A stretch of DNA of 64,000 nucleotides from Paenibacillus sp. J23TS9. GTDB lineage: Bacteria > Bacillota > Bacilli > Paenibacillales > Paenibacillaceae. The notes below the pieces were generated by a model. It saw nothing but the letters and a program-made list of their open reading frames with translations, did no database searches and was not told the origin of the DNA. This document shows positions 7,925 through 17,763 of this stretch, piece by piece; position 1 is the first letter of the stretch; each line of letters starts with the position of its first letter. The position numbers and the translations under genes are program-made. Location of the stretch: positions 1 through 64,000 of the forward strand of contig NZ_BOSG01000007.1 of the NCBI RefSeq assembly GCF_018403225.1. The letters are read 5' to 3'.

Positions 7925-9364
7925 TTACTGCGCGAGCACTTCTTCCAGCAGTTTGTTAACCATCGCCGGATTGGCTTTGCCTCTGCTCTCTTTCATCACC
8001 TGGCCCACCAGGAATCCGATGGCTTTTTGCTTACCTGCTTTGTAATCCTCTACGGATTGCGGATTGGCAGCAACCACCTGCTCGACGATCGCTTTAATCG
8101 CACCCTCATCACTGATTTGAACCAAACCCTTCTCCTCAACAATTTGCTGCGGAAGCTTGCCGCTTTCGAGCATTTCCTTGAAGACGGTTTTGGCAATTTT
8201 CGTGCTGATTGTTCCCTTTTCAATAAGGCCAATCATCTCGCCCAGTCCCTGCCCGGTAAGCTTCGCTTCCGAGAGTTCCAGGTTGCTGCTGTTTAGATAG
8301 CCGAGGAGCTCGCCCATCATCCAGTTGGATACGGTTTTAGCATCTTTCGTGTATTTCAGACTATCCTCGAACAAATCCGCAAGTGGTTTCGAGGAAGTAA
8401 TAACCTCCGCATCATAGCTTGGCAGACCGTATTCAGAGGTGTAGCGCTCTTTGCGGGCATCCGGCAGCTCGGGTATCGTCTCACGGATGCGGTTCTTCCA
8501 TTCCTCATCAATGTATACCTTAACCAGATCCGGGTCCGGGAAATAGCGGTAATCATGCGCTTCTTCCTTGCCGCGCATCGAAAGAGTTTTTCCCTGCGAT
8601 TCATCCCAGCGGCGTGTTTCCTGCACGACAACACCACCGTCATCCAGAATTTCAGCCTGCCGGTATTCTTCATACTCAAGGCCCTTCAGCACCCCGCGGA
8701 AGGAGTTCATGTTTTTCAGCTCGGCGCGTGTGCCTAATTCCTTCTGTTCATAGGGACGGATACTGATATTCGCATCGCAGCGCATGGAGCCCTCTTCCAT
8801 TTTCACATCCGACACTTCACAGTACTGCATAATGGCGCGAAGCTTCTCCAAGTAAGCACGGGCTTCTTCCGGAGAAGAAATATCAGGCTCCGAGACGATT
8901 TCCACGAGTGGCGTTCCGACACGGTTAAAGTCCACCAATGATGCATATCCTCCGTCGATATGCGTCAGCTTGCCAGCATCTTCCTCAAGATGGAGGCGGG
9001 TAATACCGATCCGCTTGGTTTTGCCGTCTACTTCAATGTCGATCCAGCCGTTCTGCCCGATAGGCTGATCGAACTGGGAGATTTGATAGGCTTTGGGTGA
9101 ATCGGGATAAAAATAGTTTTTGCGGTCAAATTTGCTGACATCTGCAATTTCACAGTTTATTGCCATCGCCGCCTTGATCGCGTATTCCACGGCCTGCTTG
9201 TTCAGCACCGGCAAAACACCGGGATGTCCCAGGCAAATTGGACAGGTGTGAGTATTTGGCGGAGCGCCGAACTCGGTTGAACAGCCGCAAAAGATTTTGG
9301 AATGGGTGCGCAGTTCAACGTGGACTTCGAGTCCAATCACAGTTTCGTATTTTGATGATGACAT
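7925..9364 (-). CDS. gatB: Asp-tRNA(Asn)/Glu-tRNA(Gln) amidotransferase subunit B
   Basis: A 479-residue GatB. It holds the kinase/transamidase active site that activates the misacylated Glu or Asp on tRNA and receives ammonia from GatA. Signatures include GLEVHVEL at the N-terminus, the zinc-binding cysteines in CGCSTEFG and CPICLG, and the [14 protein letters not shown] segment. The C-terminal helical YqeY-like tail (about 330-479) binds tRNA. It is the last gene of gatCAB, 30 bp after gatA, with AAAGGAGGG before its ATG. Confidence 0.98.
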   Translation of the reverse strand: MSSSKYETVIGLEVHVELRTHSKIFCGCSTEFGAPPNTHTCPICLGHPGVLPVLNKQAVEYAIKAAMAINCEIADVSKFDRKNYFYPDSPKAYQISQFDQPIGQNGWIDIEVDGKTKRIGITRLHLEEDAGKLTHIDGGYASLVDFNRVGTPLVEIVSEPDISSPEEARAYLEKLRAIMQYCEVSDVKMEEGSMRCDANISIRPYEQKELGTRAELKNMNSFRGVLKGLEYEEYRQAEILDDGGVVVQETRRWDESQGKTLSMRGKEEAHDYRYFPDPDLVKVYIDEEWKNRIRETIPELPDARKERYTSEYGLPSYDAEVITSSKPLADLFEDSLKYTKDAKTVSNWMMGELLGYLNSSNLELSEAKLTGQGLGEMIGLIEKGTISTKIAKTVFKEMLESGKLPQQIVEEKGLVQISDEGAIKAIVEQVVAANPQSVEDYKAGKQKAIGFLVGQVMKESRGKANPAMVNKLLEEVLAQ

Positions 9365-9394
9365 GTTTTACATTCCCTCCTTTTCCAGCTGATT

Positions 9395-10852
9395 CTACAG
9401 GTTTGGCCGCTGTTTATGATATTCGGTGTTCTGTTCGAAGGCCTGAGCCACGCGCAGCACCGTTGCTTCATCAAAGGCTTTGCCGATAATTTGTAATCCG
9501 ACAGGAAGACCTTCCGCAAAACCACAAGGTACGCTGATCGCCGGAACACCCGCAAGGCTTACCGGAATAGTCAAAATATCGTTCAGATACATGGTCAGCG
9601 GATCATCCACTTGTGCTCCCAACTTAAATGCCGTTGTTGGCGCCGTTGGTCCGATAATCACATCATATTTTTCAAACACCTGATCGAAATCACGTTTGAT
9701 CAAGGTGCGTGCCTTCTGAGCTTTCAAATAAAAAGCGTCATAATAGCCGGAGCTTAGGGCGTAAGTGCCAAGCATAATCCGGCGTTTCACTTCAGGACCA
9801 AAGCCCTGGCTGCGGGATTCGAGATACAGATCCAGCAGGTTTCCGGACTGTCCTGCACGCACGCCATAACGCACACCGTCAAAACGTGCGAGGTTAGAGG
9901 ATGCCTCAGAAGAAGCCAGCAGATAGTAAGCGGCCACCGCATATTCCGTATTGGGCAGTGATACCTCTTCGATCACAGCACCCATGCCTTCCAGCACTTT
10001 CAGGGCTGCTTGTACATTCTCTTTGACAGCCGCATCTACGCCTTCTCCCATATATTCCTTAGGAACCGCGACGCGCAGCCCTTTCACATCTCCGTTCAGT
10101 GCGCTTAGATAATCCGGAATTTCCACGTTGGCAGAGGTTGAATCCATATGATCATAGCCGGCAATCGCCTGCAGAACATAGGCAGCATCCTCCACATTTT
10201 TCGTAACCGGACCGATTTGGTCCAGCGAAGAAGCAAAAGCAACCAGACCGAAACGGGAAACTAGACCGTAGGTTGGCTTTAAGCCCACAACACCGCAGTA
10301 AGAGGCTGGCTGGCGAATGGAACCGCCGGTATCCGAACCAAGGGCGAAATAGGCCTCGCCTGCAGCTACCGAAGCCGCGGAGCCGCCGCTGGAGCCGCCG
10401 GGTACACGCTCGAGATCCCATGGATTATGCACGGGATGAAAGCTTGAATTTTCATTGGAACCACCCATTGCAAATTCGTCCATGTTCAGCTTTCCGATGG
10501 TTACTGCATCCGCATCACGGAGCTTGTGCACAACGGTAGCATCATAAACCGGGTTGAAATTGGAGAGGAATTGACTGGCGCAGGTTGTACGGATCCCCTC
10601 TGTAACGATGTTGTCCTTGATTGCGGCGGGAAGTCCGAATAACAATCCGCGCTGCTCACCAGCTGACAACTTGTCATCCAGACGGCGTGCAGTACTTCTC
10701 GCACCCTCTTCATTCAGAGTCAGATAAGCTCCGACGCGGGCATCGCGCTCGGAAATAACACGAAATGTGTCTTCAACAAGCTCCAGTACGGATAGCTCCT
10801 TATCATGGAGCTTGCTATGTATCTCTTTCAAGTTTTGATTTAACAGGCTCAA
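9395..10852 (-). CDS. gatA: Asp-tRNA(Asn)/Glu-tRNA(Gln) amidotransferase subunit A
   Basis: A 485-residue glutamine amidase of the amidase-signature family. The Ser-cisSer-Lys triad is present: lysine in LPAAIKDNI, and serines in the GGSSGGSAA and GSDTGGSIR segments. It frees ammonia from glutamine and channels it to GatB. The start codon is TTG at 10852, with AAAGGAGG upstream. It lies between gatC and gatB in one operon. Confidence 0.98.
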   Translation of the reverse strand: MSLLNQNLKEIHSKLHDKELSVLELVEDTFRVISERDARVGAYLTLNEEGARSTARRLDDKLSAGEQRGLLFGLPAAIKDNIVTEGIRTTCASQFLSNFNPVYDATVVHKLRDADAVTIGKLNMDEFAMGGSNENSSFHPVHNPWDLERVPGGSSGGSAASVAAGEAYFALGSDTGGSIRQPASYCGVVGLKPTYGLVSRFGLVAFASSLDQIGPVTKNVEDAAYVLQAIAGYDHMDSTSANVEIPDYLSALNGDVKGLRVAVPKEYMGEGVDAAVKENVQAALKVLEGMGAVIEEVSLPNTEYAVAAYYLLASSEASSNLARFDGVRYGVRAGQSGNLLDLYLESRSQGFGPEVKRRIMLGTYALSSGYYDAFYLKAQKARTLIKRDFDQVFEKYDVIIGPTAPTTAFKLGAQVDDPLTMYLNDILTIPVSLAGVPAISVPCGFAEGLPVGLQIIGKAFDEATVLRVAQAFEQNTEYHKQRPNL

Positions 10853-10882
10853 TTGCCGCTCCTCCTTTCATCTTGAAACATT

Positions 10883-11170
10883 CTATTCAAGTACAGCCGG
10901 AACTTTAAATTGTCCGTCTTCTTCTTCCGGTGCGTTCGCCATGACCTTCTCGATCGGCAAACTTTCGCGCTCCACGTCCTCACGCATCACATTGCTGACA
11001 GGCAGTACATGGGTTGTCGGTTCGATACCATCCGTATCAAGTTCATTCAATTTTTCGGCATATTGTAAAATAGCGTTCAGCTGCTCGGTAAACATCTGCT
11101 CTTCATCCGAACTCAAATTAAGCCGGGCAAGCTTGGCCACATGCTGAACGTCTTTATTGGTGATGCTCAT
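10883..11170 (-). CDS. gatC: Asp-tRNA(Asn)/Glu-tRNA(Gln) amidotransferase subunit C
   Basis: A 95-residue GatC, the small strap subunit that wraps around and stabilises the GatA-GatB complex. The conserved start region (HVAKLARLNLSSDEE) and the LDTDGIEPTTHVLP segment are typical. It is the first gene of gatCAB. ATG follows AAGGAGG with a good spacer. Confidence 0.97.
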   Translation of the reverse strand: MSITNKDVQHVAKLARLNLSSDEEQMFTEQLNAILQYAEKLNELDTDGIEPTTHVLPVSNVMREDVERESLPIEKVMANAPEEEDGQFKVPAVLE

Positions 11171-11294
11171 AATTCTAATTCCTCCTTATTCCTTCTTATG
11201 TTTAAAGGATTAAAGCCTCAGGATAACGTTTCTAATTATATTGTAGAACCTGTGACAATTCAATCCATGACTGCAAGCTTACCAATAACAAAAA

Positions 11295-11317
11295 AGAGCC
11301 GGCACTAGGCCGACTCT
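11295..11317 (-). terminator. terminator after the 11.3-11.7 kb gene
   Basis: Nine-base stem AGAGTCGGC/GCCGGCTCT with a five-base loop and a T run on the minus strand; it begins just after the stop codon. Confidence 0.8.
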
Positions 11318-11318
11318 T

Positions 11319-11699
11319 CTAAATCCAGGCTCGCAAATTAACTTGCTTGATAAATTCCGCCTGTGAAAGCACCTCGGGTGCGATCTCTTCTTCTTCTTCC
11401 TGCTCGAGTTCACCGTTCATAACTTGATGAAACAGCTGCTCGTTATATGTCGCAAGGGCGTAATCGATCAGCGCTTCCCGCGTGGTCATCTCCACTTCAT
11501 GTTGAATGAGCAGCTCTTCCGGCTGTACATCATCCGCTGGCACGAAAAAGTTCCGGTTAATCTTAGGTATCCGGATCACATAATCAAACGCATTATCCGG
11601 ATTCCGGTCATAGGCAATCAGATAACCGTATTCCCCTATAGGAAGGTTCTGCTCAAAGGCGTCCGAGACGATTACAATCTTTTCCCCTAGTTGCAGCAT
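11319..11699 (-). CDS. conserved hypothetical acidic protein
   Basis: A 126-residue soluble protein I do not recognise. Its first 70 residues look like a small beta-barrel (a GEKIVIVSDAF start, then a GEYGYLIAYDR turn). A helical part and an acidic linker of consecutive glutamates follow near residue 105. ATG at 11699 is preferred because GGAGG lies seven bases upstream; the TTG six bases earlier is too close. It is monocistronic, upstream of gatC, with its own terminator. Confidence 0.7.
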   Translation of the reverse strand: MLQLGEKIVIVSDAFEQNLPIGEYGYLIAYDRNPDNAFDYVIRIPKINRNFFVPADDVQPEELLIQHEVEMTTREALIDYALATYNEQLFHQVMNGELEQEEEEEIAPEVLSQAEFIKQVNLRAWI

Positions 11700-12039
11700 C
11701 GTCAACCTCCTAGATGTCTGTCATTGTCTGTATAGTCTACTAAAAAAAAATAGGCCTGTCTACGGAAACACATAGAAAACTAAGCAAAAAGACACAAATC
11801 CATAATCCCGGTACCTAGAATTTGATAGATCCGGAAAAATCAGAATATGCCGCCAATAAGAAAACACCAAAGTGAAGCGGCAGAATAAAAAGAACGCAAA
11901 CCGGGATTCATCCACAGCTTGCGTGCTTCGCGAAAGTAAGTGTAGCTTTAAATTAGCATTATTGTATCAAGGCTGTTACCGCTTGTCCATCCTTTTTTCC
12001 CGATTTCTGTCGAGAAAACAGTTCGTCCAGAAGATTCAA
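11700..12039. other. intergenic stretch without recognised feature
   Basis: About 340 bp between the hypothetical gene and the metallo-hydrolase gene. It is AT-rich with an A run near 11742. A plus-strand open frame starting at 11872 runs into the antisense of the hydrolase and has no ribosome binding site. No RNA gene, hairpin terminator or repeat was seen. Confidence 0.5.
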
Positions 12040-12666
12040 TCAGGAAATATAAGGATTATGGACACGCTCATATCCGATTGTGGTCTTCGGACCATGCCCC
12101 GGGTATACCTTGACCTCATCCTTAAAAGTAAAGAGCTTGTTCTGAATAGAATCAAGCAGATCGCGCTCTCTTCCTCCGTAGAGATCTGTTCTGCCGACGC
12201 CCAGTTTAAACAAGACATCGCCCGAGAAAAGATCATCCCCACAAAGGAAGCTGACACTACCCGGCGAATGGCCAGGGGTGTGATATACCGTAAAGGTATG
12301 CCCGATAAGCTCCAGCTTCTGCCCTTCATCGAGACTGTACTCGGCAGGAGCTGTCATGAGCGGAGGAGAAGCCTGCGGCCAATTCAGCGATCCGTTCAGC
12401 TTCGGGTTTTCAAGCCAATCCGCTTCTAGATCATGCAGATAAACCGGACAGTTCTTCAGCTTCCGAATTTCATCCACGCCCCCCATATGGTCGAAATGGG
12501 CATGGGTCAACAGGATAGCTTCGATCTCAAGCGGCTGTATTTTTTTGATTAGAGAACCCGGATTCATCCCCGGATCAATAATCACCGCACGGCCAGGGTC
12601 CTCTCCTGTTAGCAGGTAAGCATTCGTCTGGAGCGGGCCAAGACAGAAGGTTTGTATGTTCAGCAT
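12040..12666 (-). CDS. MBL-fold metallo-hydrolase (YqgX/glyoxalase II-like)
   Basis: A 208-residue metallo-beta-lactamase-fold hydrolase. The metal ligands are in LTHAHFDHMGG (HxHxDH), HTPGHSPGS, FSGDVLF and the C-terminal YPGHGPKTT. It resembles B. subtilis YqgX and other single-domain glyoxalase II-like thioester hydrolases, which probably act on bacillithiol or glutathione-type adducts. It is followed upstream, on the same strand, by a thioredoxin-like gene (7-bp gap) and a dedA gene; together they form a likely operon. Confidence 0.85.
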   Translation of the reverse strand: MLNIQTFCLGPLQTNAYLLTGEDPGRAVIIDPGMNPGSLIKKIQPLEIEAILLTHAHFDHMGGVDEIRKLKNCPVYLHDLEADWLENPKLNGSLNWPQASPPLMTAPAEYSLDEGQKLELIGHTFTVYHTPGHSPGSVSFLCGDDLFSGDVLFKLGVGRTDLYGGRERDLLDSIQNKLFTFKDEVKVYPGHGPKTTIGYERVHNPYIS

Positions 12667-12673
12667 AATCCGA

Positions 12674-13240
12674 TCAAAATCCCGAAATCAGTTCACGCAG
12701 TTCCTTGATGATAACTGCATGATGATCGGTTCCTTCCCCATAAGCTGCAATCAGTTCCTTGCGGCATACGGCCATCTTCTCCTGGTAATCTGAAGCCTCA
12801 CGGTCGGGATTCTCCTGCTTAAACCGGACCATAATCTGCTGTACATGCTCTGGACGCGGCCCCCACTTGCCAAGCACATAGCCGCCTGTATCCGTAAAAA
12901 TCACCACAGGAACGCTGCGGCCACCCATGGTCAGGAACTGGTCCATCACATCGAAGTTTTCTTCAAGGATTAGCACCTCGGTTGGAATTTCCGCGGTCTC
13001 CAGCGCGTGGAATACCACCGGCACATTACGGACCACATCGCCGCACCAGTCAGCGGCCAGAAGCAGCACGCGCAAATCGTCTCTGAATTTTAAGCTTTCA
13101 AAAAACTCGCGGTCGCTTTCATTTTCCCATGTAAACTGTTTATACCCGGACTTGAACTCATCCTGGTTCTTCTGCATTCCATTCATAAACTGCTGCGGGG
13201 AAATCCCCGTATCCAGCTTGTCTGCCAAATTTACTGCCAT
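12674..13240 (-). CDS. thioredoxin-fold protein with a single active-site cysteine
   Basis: A 188-residue protein with a thioredoxin fold (about 45-140) and a helical tail. The active-site loop reads WCGD (W65, C66) rather than WCxxC, so only one cysteine remains. The cis-proline region GRSVPVVIF is preserved. This form occurs in a Firmicutes family of thioredoxin-like proteins, and a disulfide reductase cycle of the usual kind is unlikely. It starts exactly at the dedA stop and ends 7 bp before the MBL hydrolase, which suggests a three-gene operon. ATG follows AAGGGGACG. Confidence 0.8.
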   Translation of the reverse strand: MAVNLADKLDTGISPQQFMNGMQKNQDEFKSGYKQFTWENESDREFFESLKFRDDLRVLLLAADWCGDVVRNVPVVFHALETAEIPTEVLILEENFDVMDQFLTMGGRSVPVVIFTDTGGYVLGKWGPRPEHVQQIMVRFKQENPDREASDYQEKMAVCRKELIAAYGEGTDHHAVIIKELRELISGF

Positions 13241-13855
13241 TTATTTCGTCCCCTTTCTGGATTTTGCTTTCACCATTTTGATTACAAAATAAATAATTAA
13301 AAGCGCAAGCGCAACGAGTAAAATCGGAGTGATATAGGGTCCTGCCTTTTCATCCACATGCTCCCATTGATCACCCAGAATATAGCCAAGATAGACAAAC
13401 AATACGGACCAAGGAATAATTGCGAGTGTCGTAAGCATAATAAACCGCCATACGTTCATCTTGGATATTCCAGCCGGGATAGAAATGGCATGACGCACTA
13501 CCGGAATAAACCGTGCAGTGAAAATTACGCCCGTACCGTATTTGTTAAACCACTCTTCCGCATAATCGATATGCTTCTTATGAATAAAAATGTATTTTCC
13601 GTATTTCTCAAGCACAGGCCTGCCGCCGTAGCGACCAATCCAATAGACGAACAGCTGCGCAATTACGCCGCCTACGATTCCGAACAACACGGCGCCAAAA
13701 AAGTTGATATGCCCGGAGGATACCAAGAATCCCCCATAAGCCAGTACAATTTCGCTGGGAATAACTTCAATCATCAAGCCCAGCATGATTCCGAAATAAC
13801 CCAGACTTTGAATCCAATGAAACAATTGACTGATGATATCCGATATAAAATGCAC
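13241..13855 (-). CDS. DedA family membrane protein
   Basis: A 204-residue DedA/VTT-type membrane protein with about five helices. The family pattern includes GLMIEVIPSEIVLAYGG near the N-terminus and FTARFIPVVRHAISIPAG, with the conserved Arg and Pro. DedA proteins take part in lipid transport or recycling of undecaprenyl phosphate and in membrane homeostasis. The start is taken as GTG at 13855, behind AGAGGGG; the longer frame from a TTG at 13897 lacks a ribosome binding site. It overlaps the thioredoxin-like gene's start region with no gap. Confidence 0.88.
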   Translation of the reverse strand: MHFISDIISQLFHWIQSLGYFGIMLGLMIEVIPSEIVLAYGGFLVSSGHINFFGAVLFGIVGGVIAQLFVYWIGRYGGRPVLEKYGKYIFIHKKHIDYAEEWFNKYGTGVIFTARFIPVVRHAISIPAGISKMNVWRFIMLTTLAIIPWSVLFVYLGYILGDQWEHVDEKAGPYITPILLVALALLIIYFVIKMVKAKSRKGTK

Positions 13856-14009
13856 CCTGGCCCCTCTTTCTGTATGTACTTTTTCGTTCCTATCCAAAAT
13901 CTATTCTAGCACAGGAGCGGACATGACTTCTACTTGCGCCCAATTGCTCAGGGCGGGTGTCCTCATCGAAGCCTCAAGCATATGGTGTGGAATAAAGGAG
14001 GTCGTTCAA

Positions 14010-14321
14010 TTGCCGCCGATTTCACAGAAAAAACAAGCCCCGCTGCCATCGGCCCGCGGCATACGCAGAGCCTGCAATAAAGAGCTCTACCGTACGGTCA
14101 AACGGCTAAAGGTCTATATCCCTGACGAGGCTGTCCGCGAAGGAGAAACGCTCTACTACCGGAAAGTCATTGAAAATCTGATCTGGATCCATGAAAACCG
14201 CAGCAACCGAAAACTGCTTTGCGATTGGTGGGATAAAGCCGTTCTCGCCGAGCTTGCCGAGCTTTGGAAGGTTGAGGAAGCCCATTTGGGAAAGGCTTTT
14301 CGAGAAGCCTTCGGCGGGTGA
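14010..14321 (+). CDS. conserved hypothetical protein (103 residues)
   Basis: A small, basic, helix-rich soluble protein I cannot assign. The start is TTG at 14010, eight bases after AAGGAGG; the frame extends upstream but without start signals. It has several tryptophans and arginines near the C-terminus (IWIHENRSNRKLLCDWW). It is the only plus-strand gene between 2 and 20 kb and lies between dedA and the ligase gene, both on the other strand. Confidence 0.65.
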   Translation: MPPISQKKQAPLPSARGIRRACNKELYRTVKRLKVYIPDEAVREGETLYYRKVIENLIWIHENRSNRKLLCDWWDKAVLAELAELWKVEEAHLGKAFREAFGG

Positions 14322-14392
14322 TTATCTTTCGGGCGGCGCAGAATGAAATATCATCCGGTGAGCAGTCGAAAGCCCCATATCTACAGCAGCCT

Positions 14393-16522
14393 TTACTCGG
14401 TTGGATCAGGGATCGATTGTTCAAGGCGTGCCAGCTGGCTGCCCCACTCTTTCGCCTCGCGGGTCATGCGGAAATCGCGGTCATTGCGTAAGAGCGCCCC
14501 GCGATGATCTGAGGCCCTGTGGGCATAATCGTTATAGAGCGCAAGCCCGGCCTGCACGATTCTGCGTGCTTCCTTCACGTTGCCGGCCGAAAGCTTGCTC
14601 TTTGCGAGCCTCAGCAGCCGCTCCAGGCTTTTCGTCTGCTCGCCCGCATTGTATTTGTCCCGGCTGAAACCCGCCTCAGTCCAGTAAGCTGCGGCGCGGG
14701 CATCCCCCCGTTTGGCCGCATTGTCCGCGAGCGCAAAGATCAAACCGGGATGCCCCGGCGTATAGGACAGGCTGCGCTGCAGGACCACCTCAGCAGCCTT
14801 TGGTGACAACCTCCGGGCCAAATCAAGCGCAGTACCGGCATCCGCCGGATTCCATTGGAGTGAGGATTGTAGAAGCATTACAGCTTCTGCCTTCGATGGC
14901 TTATAGAGCGCCTCCTGATGCAGCCGATATCCTGCTTCTCCCCGCAGGGCAAGGAACACACCTCCTCCGCTTACACCTAGCCAAAATAAAATCAGCAGGA
15001 TCGGTCTATGCGAAACTGGACTCATGATTCGGGAGAGGCCGAAATGGCGTTTTTCAGCTGACACTTCCATGCCCGTTTGTACTTGTAAAGTCTGATCAGG
15101 TACCGCTGCATTAAATGAATGTCCCCATGCCACAAGCAGAAACATCAAAAGCCAGACAAAGCCGAAGCTCCAGTCAATATCCGCTGCACTGTGCAAGACA
15201 AATACAGCTAACACGGGCAGAAGCTCGCGTCGGCTGTGGTACAGCAGCCACCCTGCCGCGCCAAGCAGCATAAACAGAAATACCGTTCCAATGATACCTG
15301 TATTCAGCAGCATGTCGAGATAGCCGCTGTGCACCTGGCTGCCAACATAGGGGTTCGACTGCACGGCGCGATAGGAAAGCCGCCACGTCTCTCCTCCCTG
15401 CCCAAACCAGGGCGAGTGCCAGAACAGCCGCCAAGCGTCGCGGTATATGGCACCCCGCGCGGAGACCGTGCTGAAGTTTCTGACGATGCGCTCCTGCGCC
15501 GCTAGAAACACCGCGGCCGCACCTGCGGCCGCAAGGATACAGCCTGCCGCCCAGGCGAGGCGGCGCAGACCCGCCGCCACGCCGCTTTGCGCGAGGCGGT
15601 AAAGCCCCAGGCCGGCCAGCATGCTGCCGGCCCACACCCCGGCCAGCGTGAGCAGGCCGGGCCAAGGCTGCGGTGCCAGCATGGCGGATGCCAGCTGGCG
15701 GTACAGCAGCGCCGCGCCGGCTAAGGGCGCGGCCGCAAGGAGCAGCGGCGCAAGGCTGCGCCGGCGCTCCATGGCCAGGCCGGCGGCCAAGGCTACAGCG
15801 GCCGCGAGCCAAGCGCCGCGCGACTCGCTGAGGAGGAGCGCGGCGGCATAGGGGAGCAGCGGGAGCGCGCCCCGCAGCAAACGGATCATTCCGGCCGGTT
15901 CCTTATGCCGGTATGATCCGGGCAGCGCAAATAGCCGCTCCAGCAGGAAAGCGGCCATCAGCATGCCAAACGTGTTAGGGTATTCGAGAAGACCGGCGAG
16001 CCTTGCCCCCGTGGCACTGATTCCCGGGTTTTCCGTATGCGCAATAGCGTACGGCAGCTGAAGAATGCCATAGACAGACAGCAGCGCCGAGACACACAGC
16101 AATCCTCCTGCCGTATGCCAAGCCGCTGCCAAAACAGCTCTACCTCCTTGCCGCCGCGCAATGACGAATGCAGATACAGCAAAAAGACCGTAAAGCCCCC
16201 ATCTGAGCAGCTGGTTTACACTCCCCTGAACGGACAGTGATCCCAGCAACCAGTGCATGGCATAGACGGTCATCAGCAAAAACGGACTAACTAGCAGCAT
16301 GAACTCGGGTAAAGAGAATGCAGCTTCCGGGAACGCCCCTTTCTCTGATCGTGTAATAACACGCAGCATCAGAGCAAAGGTACCCGCAAGGAAGCAGAGC
16401 AGACCGTATCCGATCCAAACCGGATACATATCCACCGTAAAATAAAAGCCGGATTTCAGACAAGAAACCAGTAGCACAGCAATTAGTGCGGCCTCTCCCA
16501 TTCTCTGAACCCAACGTTTCAC
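14393..16522 (-). CDS. O-antigen ligase/Wzy-type polymerase family membrane protein
   Basis: A 709-residue protein with 12 or more membrane helices. The large extracytoplasmic loop typical of the Wzy_C/O-antigen ligase family is visible (RGAIYRDAWRLFWHSPWFGQGG, then QVHSGYLDMLLNTGIIG near residue 400). A C-terminal soluble part (about 530-709) looks like tetratricopeptide repeats. Such proteins transfer or polymerise lipid-linked glycans at the outer membrane-face. No glycan biosynthesis genes adjoin it, so the substrate is open. A segment at 15440-15890 is markedly GC-rich and encodes an alanine/leucine-rich stretch. The methyltransferase gene lies just upstream on the same strand. Confidence 0.8.
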   Translation of the reverse strand: MKRWVQRMGEAALIAVLLVSCLKSGFYFTVDMYPVWIGYGLLCFLAGTFALMLRVITRSEKGAFPEAAFSLPEFMLLVSPFLLMTVYAMHWLLGSLSVQGSVNQLLRWGLYGLFAVSAFVIARRQGGRAVLAAAWHTAGGLLCVSALLSVYGILQLPYAIAHTENPGISATGARLAGLLEYPNTFGMLMAAFLLERLFALPGSYRHKEPAGMIRLLRGALPLLPYAAALLLSESRGAWLAAAVALAAGLAMERRRSLAPLLLAAAPLAGAALLYRQLASAMLAPQPWPGLLTLAGVWAGSMLAGLGLYRLAQSGVAAGLRRLAWAAGCILAAAGAAAVFLAAQERIVRNFSTVSARGAIYRDAWRLFWHSPWFGQGGETWRLSYRAVQSNPYVGSQVHSGYLDMLLNTGIIGTVFLFMLLGAAGWLLYHSRRELLPVLAVFVLHSAADIDWSFGFVWLLMFLLVAWGHSFNAAVPDQTLQVQTGMEVSAEKRHFGLSRIMSPVSHRPILLILFWLGVSGGGVFLALRGEAGYRLHQEALYKPSKAEAVMLLQSSLQWNPADAGTALDLARRLSPKAAEVVLQRSLSYTPGHPGLIFALADNAAKRGDARAAAYWTEAGFSRDKYNAGEQTKSLERLLRLAKSKLSAGNVKEARRIVQAGLALYNDYAHRASDHRGALLRNDRDFRMTREAKEWGSQLARLEQSIPDPTE

Positions 16523-16546
16523 GCTCTGCCTCCTATCATCTTAAAA

Positions 16547-17740
16547 TCATTCCGAATCGGCCGCCCCGGGCAGCAGGTCCGCACATGCTTTTTCCAGATA
16601 CGGTTTAGCGTTCAGGAAATCACGGAACTCTGTATACTCACGCCATAGCTCCTCTTTGCGGCCGCTTTGTCCTTTGACTGCCCTGATGAGAATATTCTTC
16701 GGAGTATGCTCCAGATCAATAAACTCAAGCAGCTGGGTTTTGTATCCGAGAATGTCCAGCAGCTTGGCACGGATGCCGTCCGTCGCCAACGCAGAAAAGC
16801 GCTCCTTCAATATGCCATGAGACAGCAGCGGCTCCATTACCGGACTGTCGATCTGAGCGAACAGCTCATGCTGGCAGCAGGGAACTGAGAGGATAACGGA
16901 GGCGTCCCAGCGTATCGCTTTCTCCAAGGCAGCGTCCGTAGCCGTATCGCAGGCATGAAGCGTGACCACCATATCAACCTGTTCCAGTTCGTTGTAGTCG
17001 GCAATATCCCCGACAAGAAAGCGAAGGTTGCTGTAATTCAGCCTGTCCGCCAGTTGATTGCAATGTTCGATGACATCTGCTTTAAGATCCAGTCCCACAA
17101 CGTTCAGCGTTCTGCGTTCCTGAATGGTCAAGTAATGATACAGCGCAAAGGTCAGATAGGATTTCCCGCATCCGAAGTCGACAATCGTGATTGGCCGGCC
17201 TTCCGGCAGTGAAGGAAGTACATCCTCCACCATTTCAAGGAAACGGTTGATCTGTTTGAACTTGTCATATTTTCGTGCAAGCACCTTGCCCTGCTCATTC
17301 ATGATGCCCAGCTCGACAAGGAATGATATGGGATGACCTTCCTCCAAGACATACTGCTTTTTGCGGTTATGCGCCAGATCCGCACTTGTTTTCGAAGGTG
17401 ACTTGGTGAGAATAGACACTTTATATTTCTTGCTGATCAAAATTTGAAAGTCAGCATCCGGTGTGCAGATCATTCCCTGGCGGAAGGTTTGCTCGAACAG
17501 CTGCATAATCGCTTCTTCCGCTTCCTCCGCCGGAATATTTTGATGTACAACCTTATTCGGATGAACATATGCGAACTGGTAATGTATTTTTTTCTTCAGC
17601 TCCACAGGTTTGATTTGAACCTTGGTATAAGGTACGCCTTCCCGCTTGCGGAGCTGGCTGAGTGTTGCCGTAATCAATGTTGTTTCTTCCGTTATATCAT
17701 GGATGAGTTTGCGTAAAGATTCCAAGAGAGTACATCTCAC
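16547..17740 (-). CDS. SAM-dependent methyltransferase (Methyltransferase_32-like)
   Basis: A 397-residue protein with a class I methyltransferase domain in its second half. Motif I is DFGCGKSYLTFAL near residue 190; further signatures are LHACDTATD and SVPCCQHE. Together these match the family that includes eukaryotic GSTCD/METTL25-like proteins. The N-terminal 150 residues form a separate domain. The target is not known; an RNA substrate is an inference from relatives. The apparent start is GTG at 17740 with only a weak ribosome binding site, so the N-terminus is uncertain. Confidence 0.8.
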   Translation of the reverse strand: MRCTLLESLRKLIHDITEETTLITATLSQLRKREGVPYTKVQIKPVELKKKIHYQFAYVHPNKVVHQNIPAEEAEEAIMQLFEQTFRQGMICTPDADFQILISKKYKVSILTKSPSKTSADLAHNRKKQYVLEEGHPISFLVELGIMNEQGKVLARKYDKFKQINRFLEMVEDVLPSLPEGRPITIVDFGCGKSYLTFALYHYLTIQERRTLNVVGLDLKADVIEHCNQLADRLNYSNLRFLVGDIADYNELEQVDMVVTLHACDTATDAALEKAIRWDASVILSVPCCQHELFAQIDSPVMEPLLSHGILKERFSALATDGIRAKLLDILGYKTQLLEFIDLEHTPKNILIRAVKGQSGRKEELWREYTEFRDFLNAKPYLEKACADLLPGAADSE

Positions 17741-17763
17741 TTTCTCATATATTCAAGGCGAAG

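Noticed and set aside
11872..12429. 185-codon plus-strand frame
   Set aside because: Most of it is antisense to the MBL hydrolase with its intact motifs; the unopposed part is AT-rich and lacks start signals.
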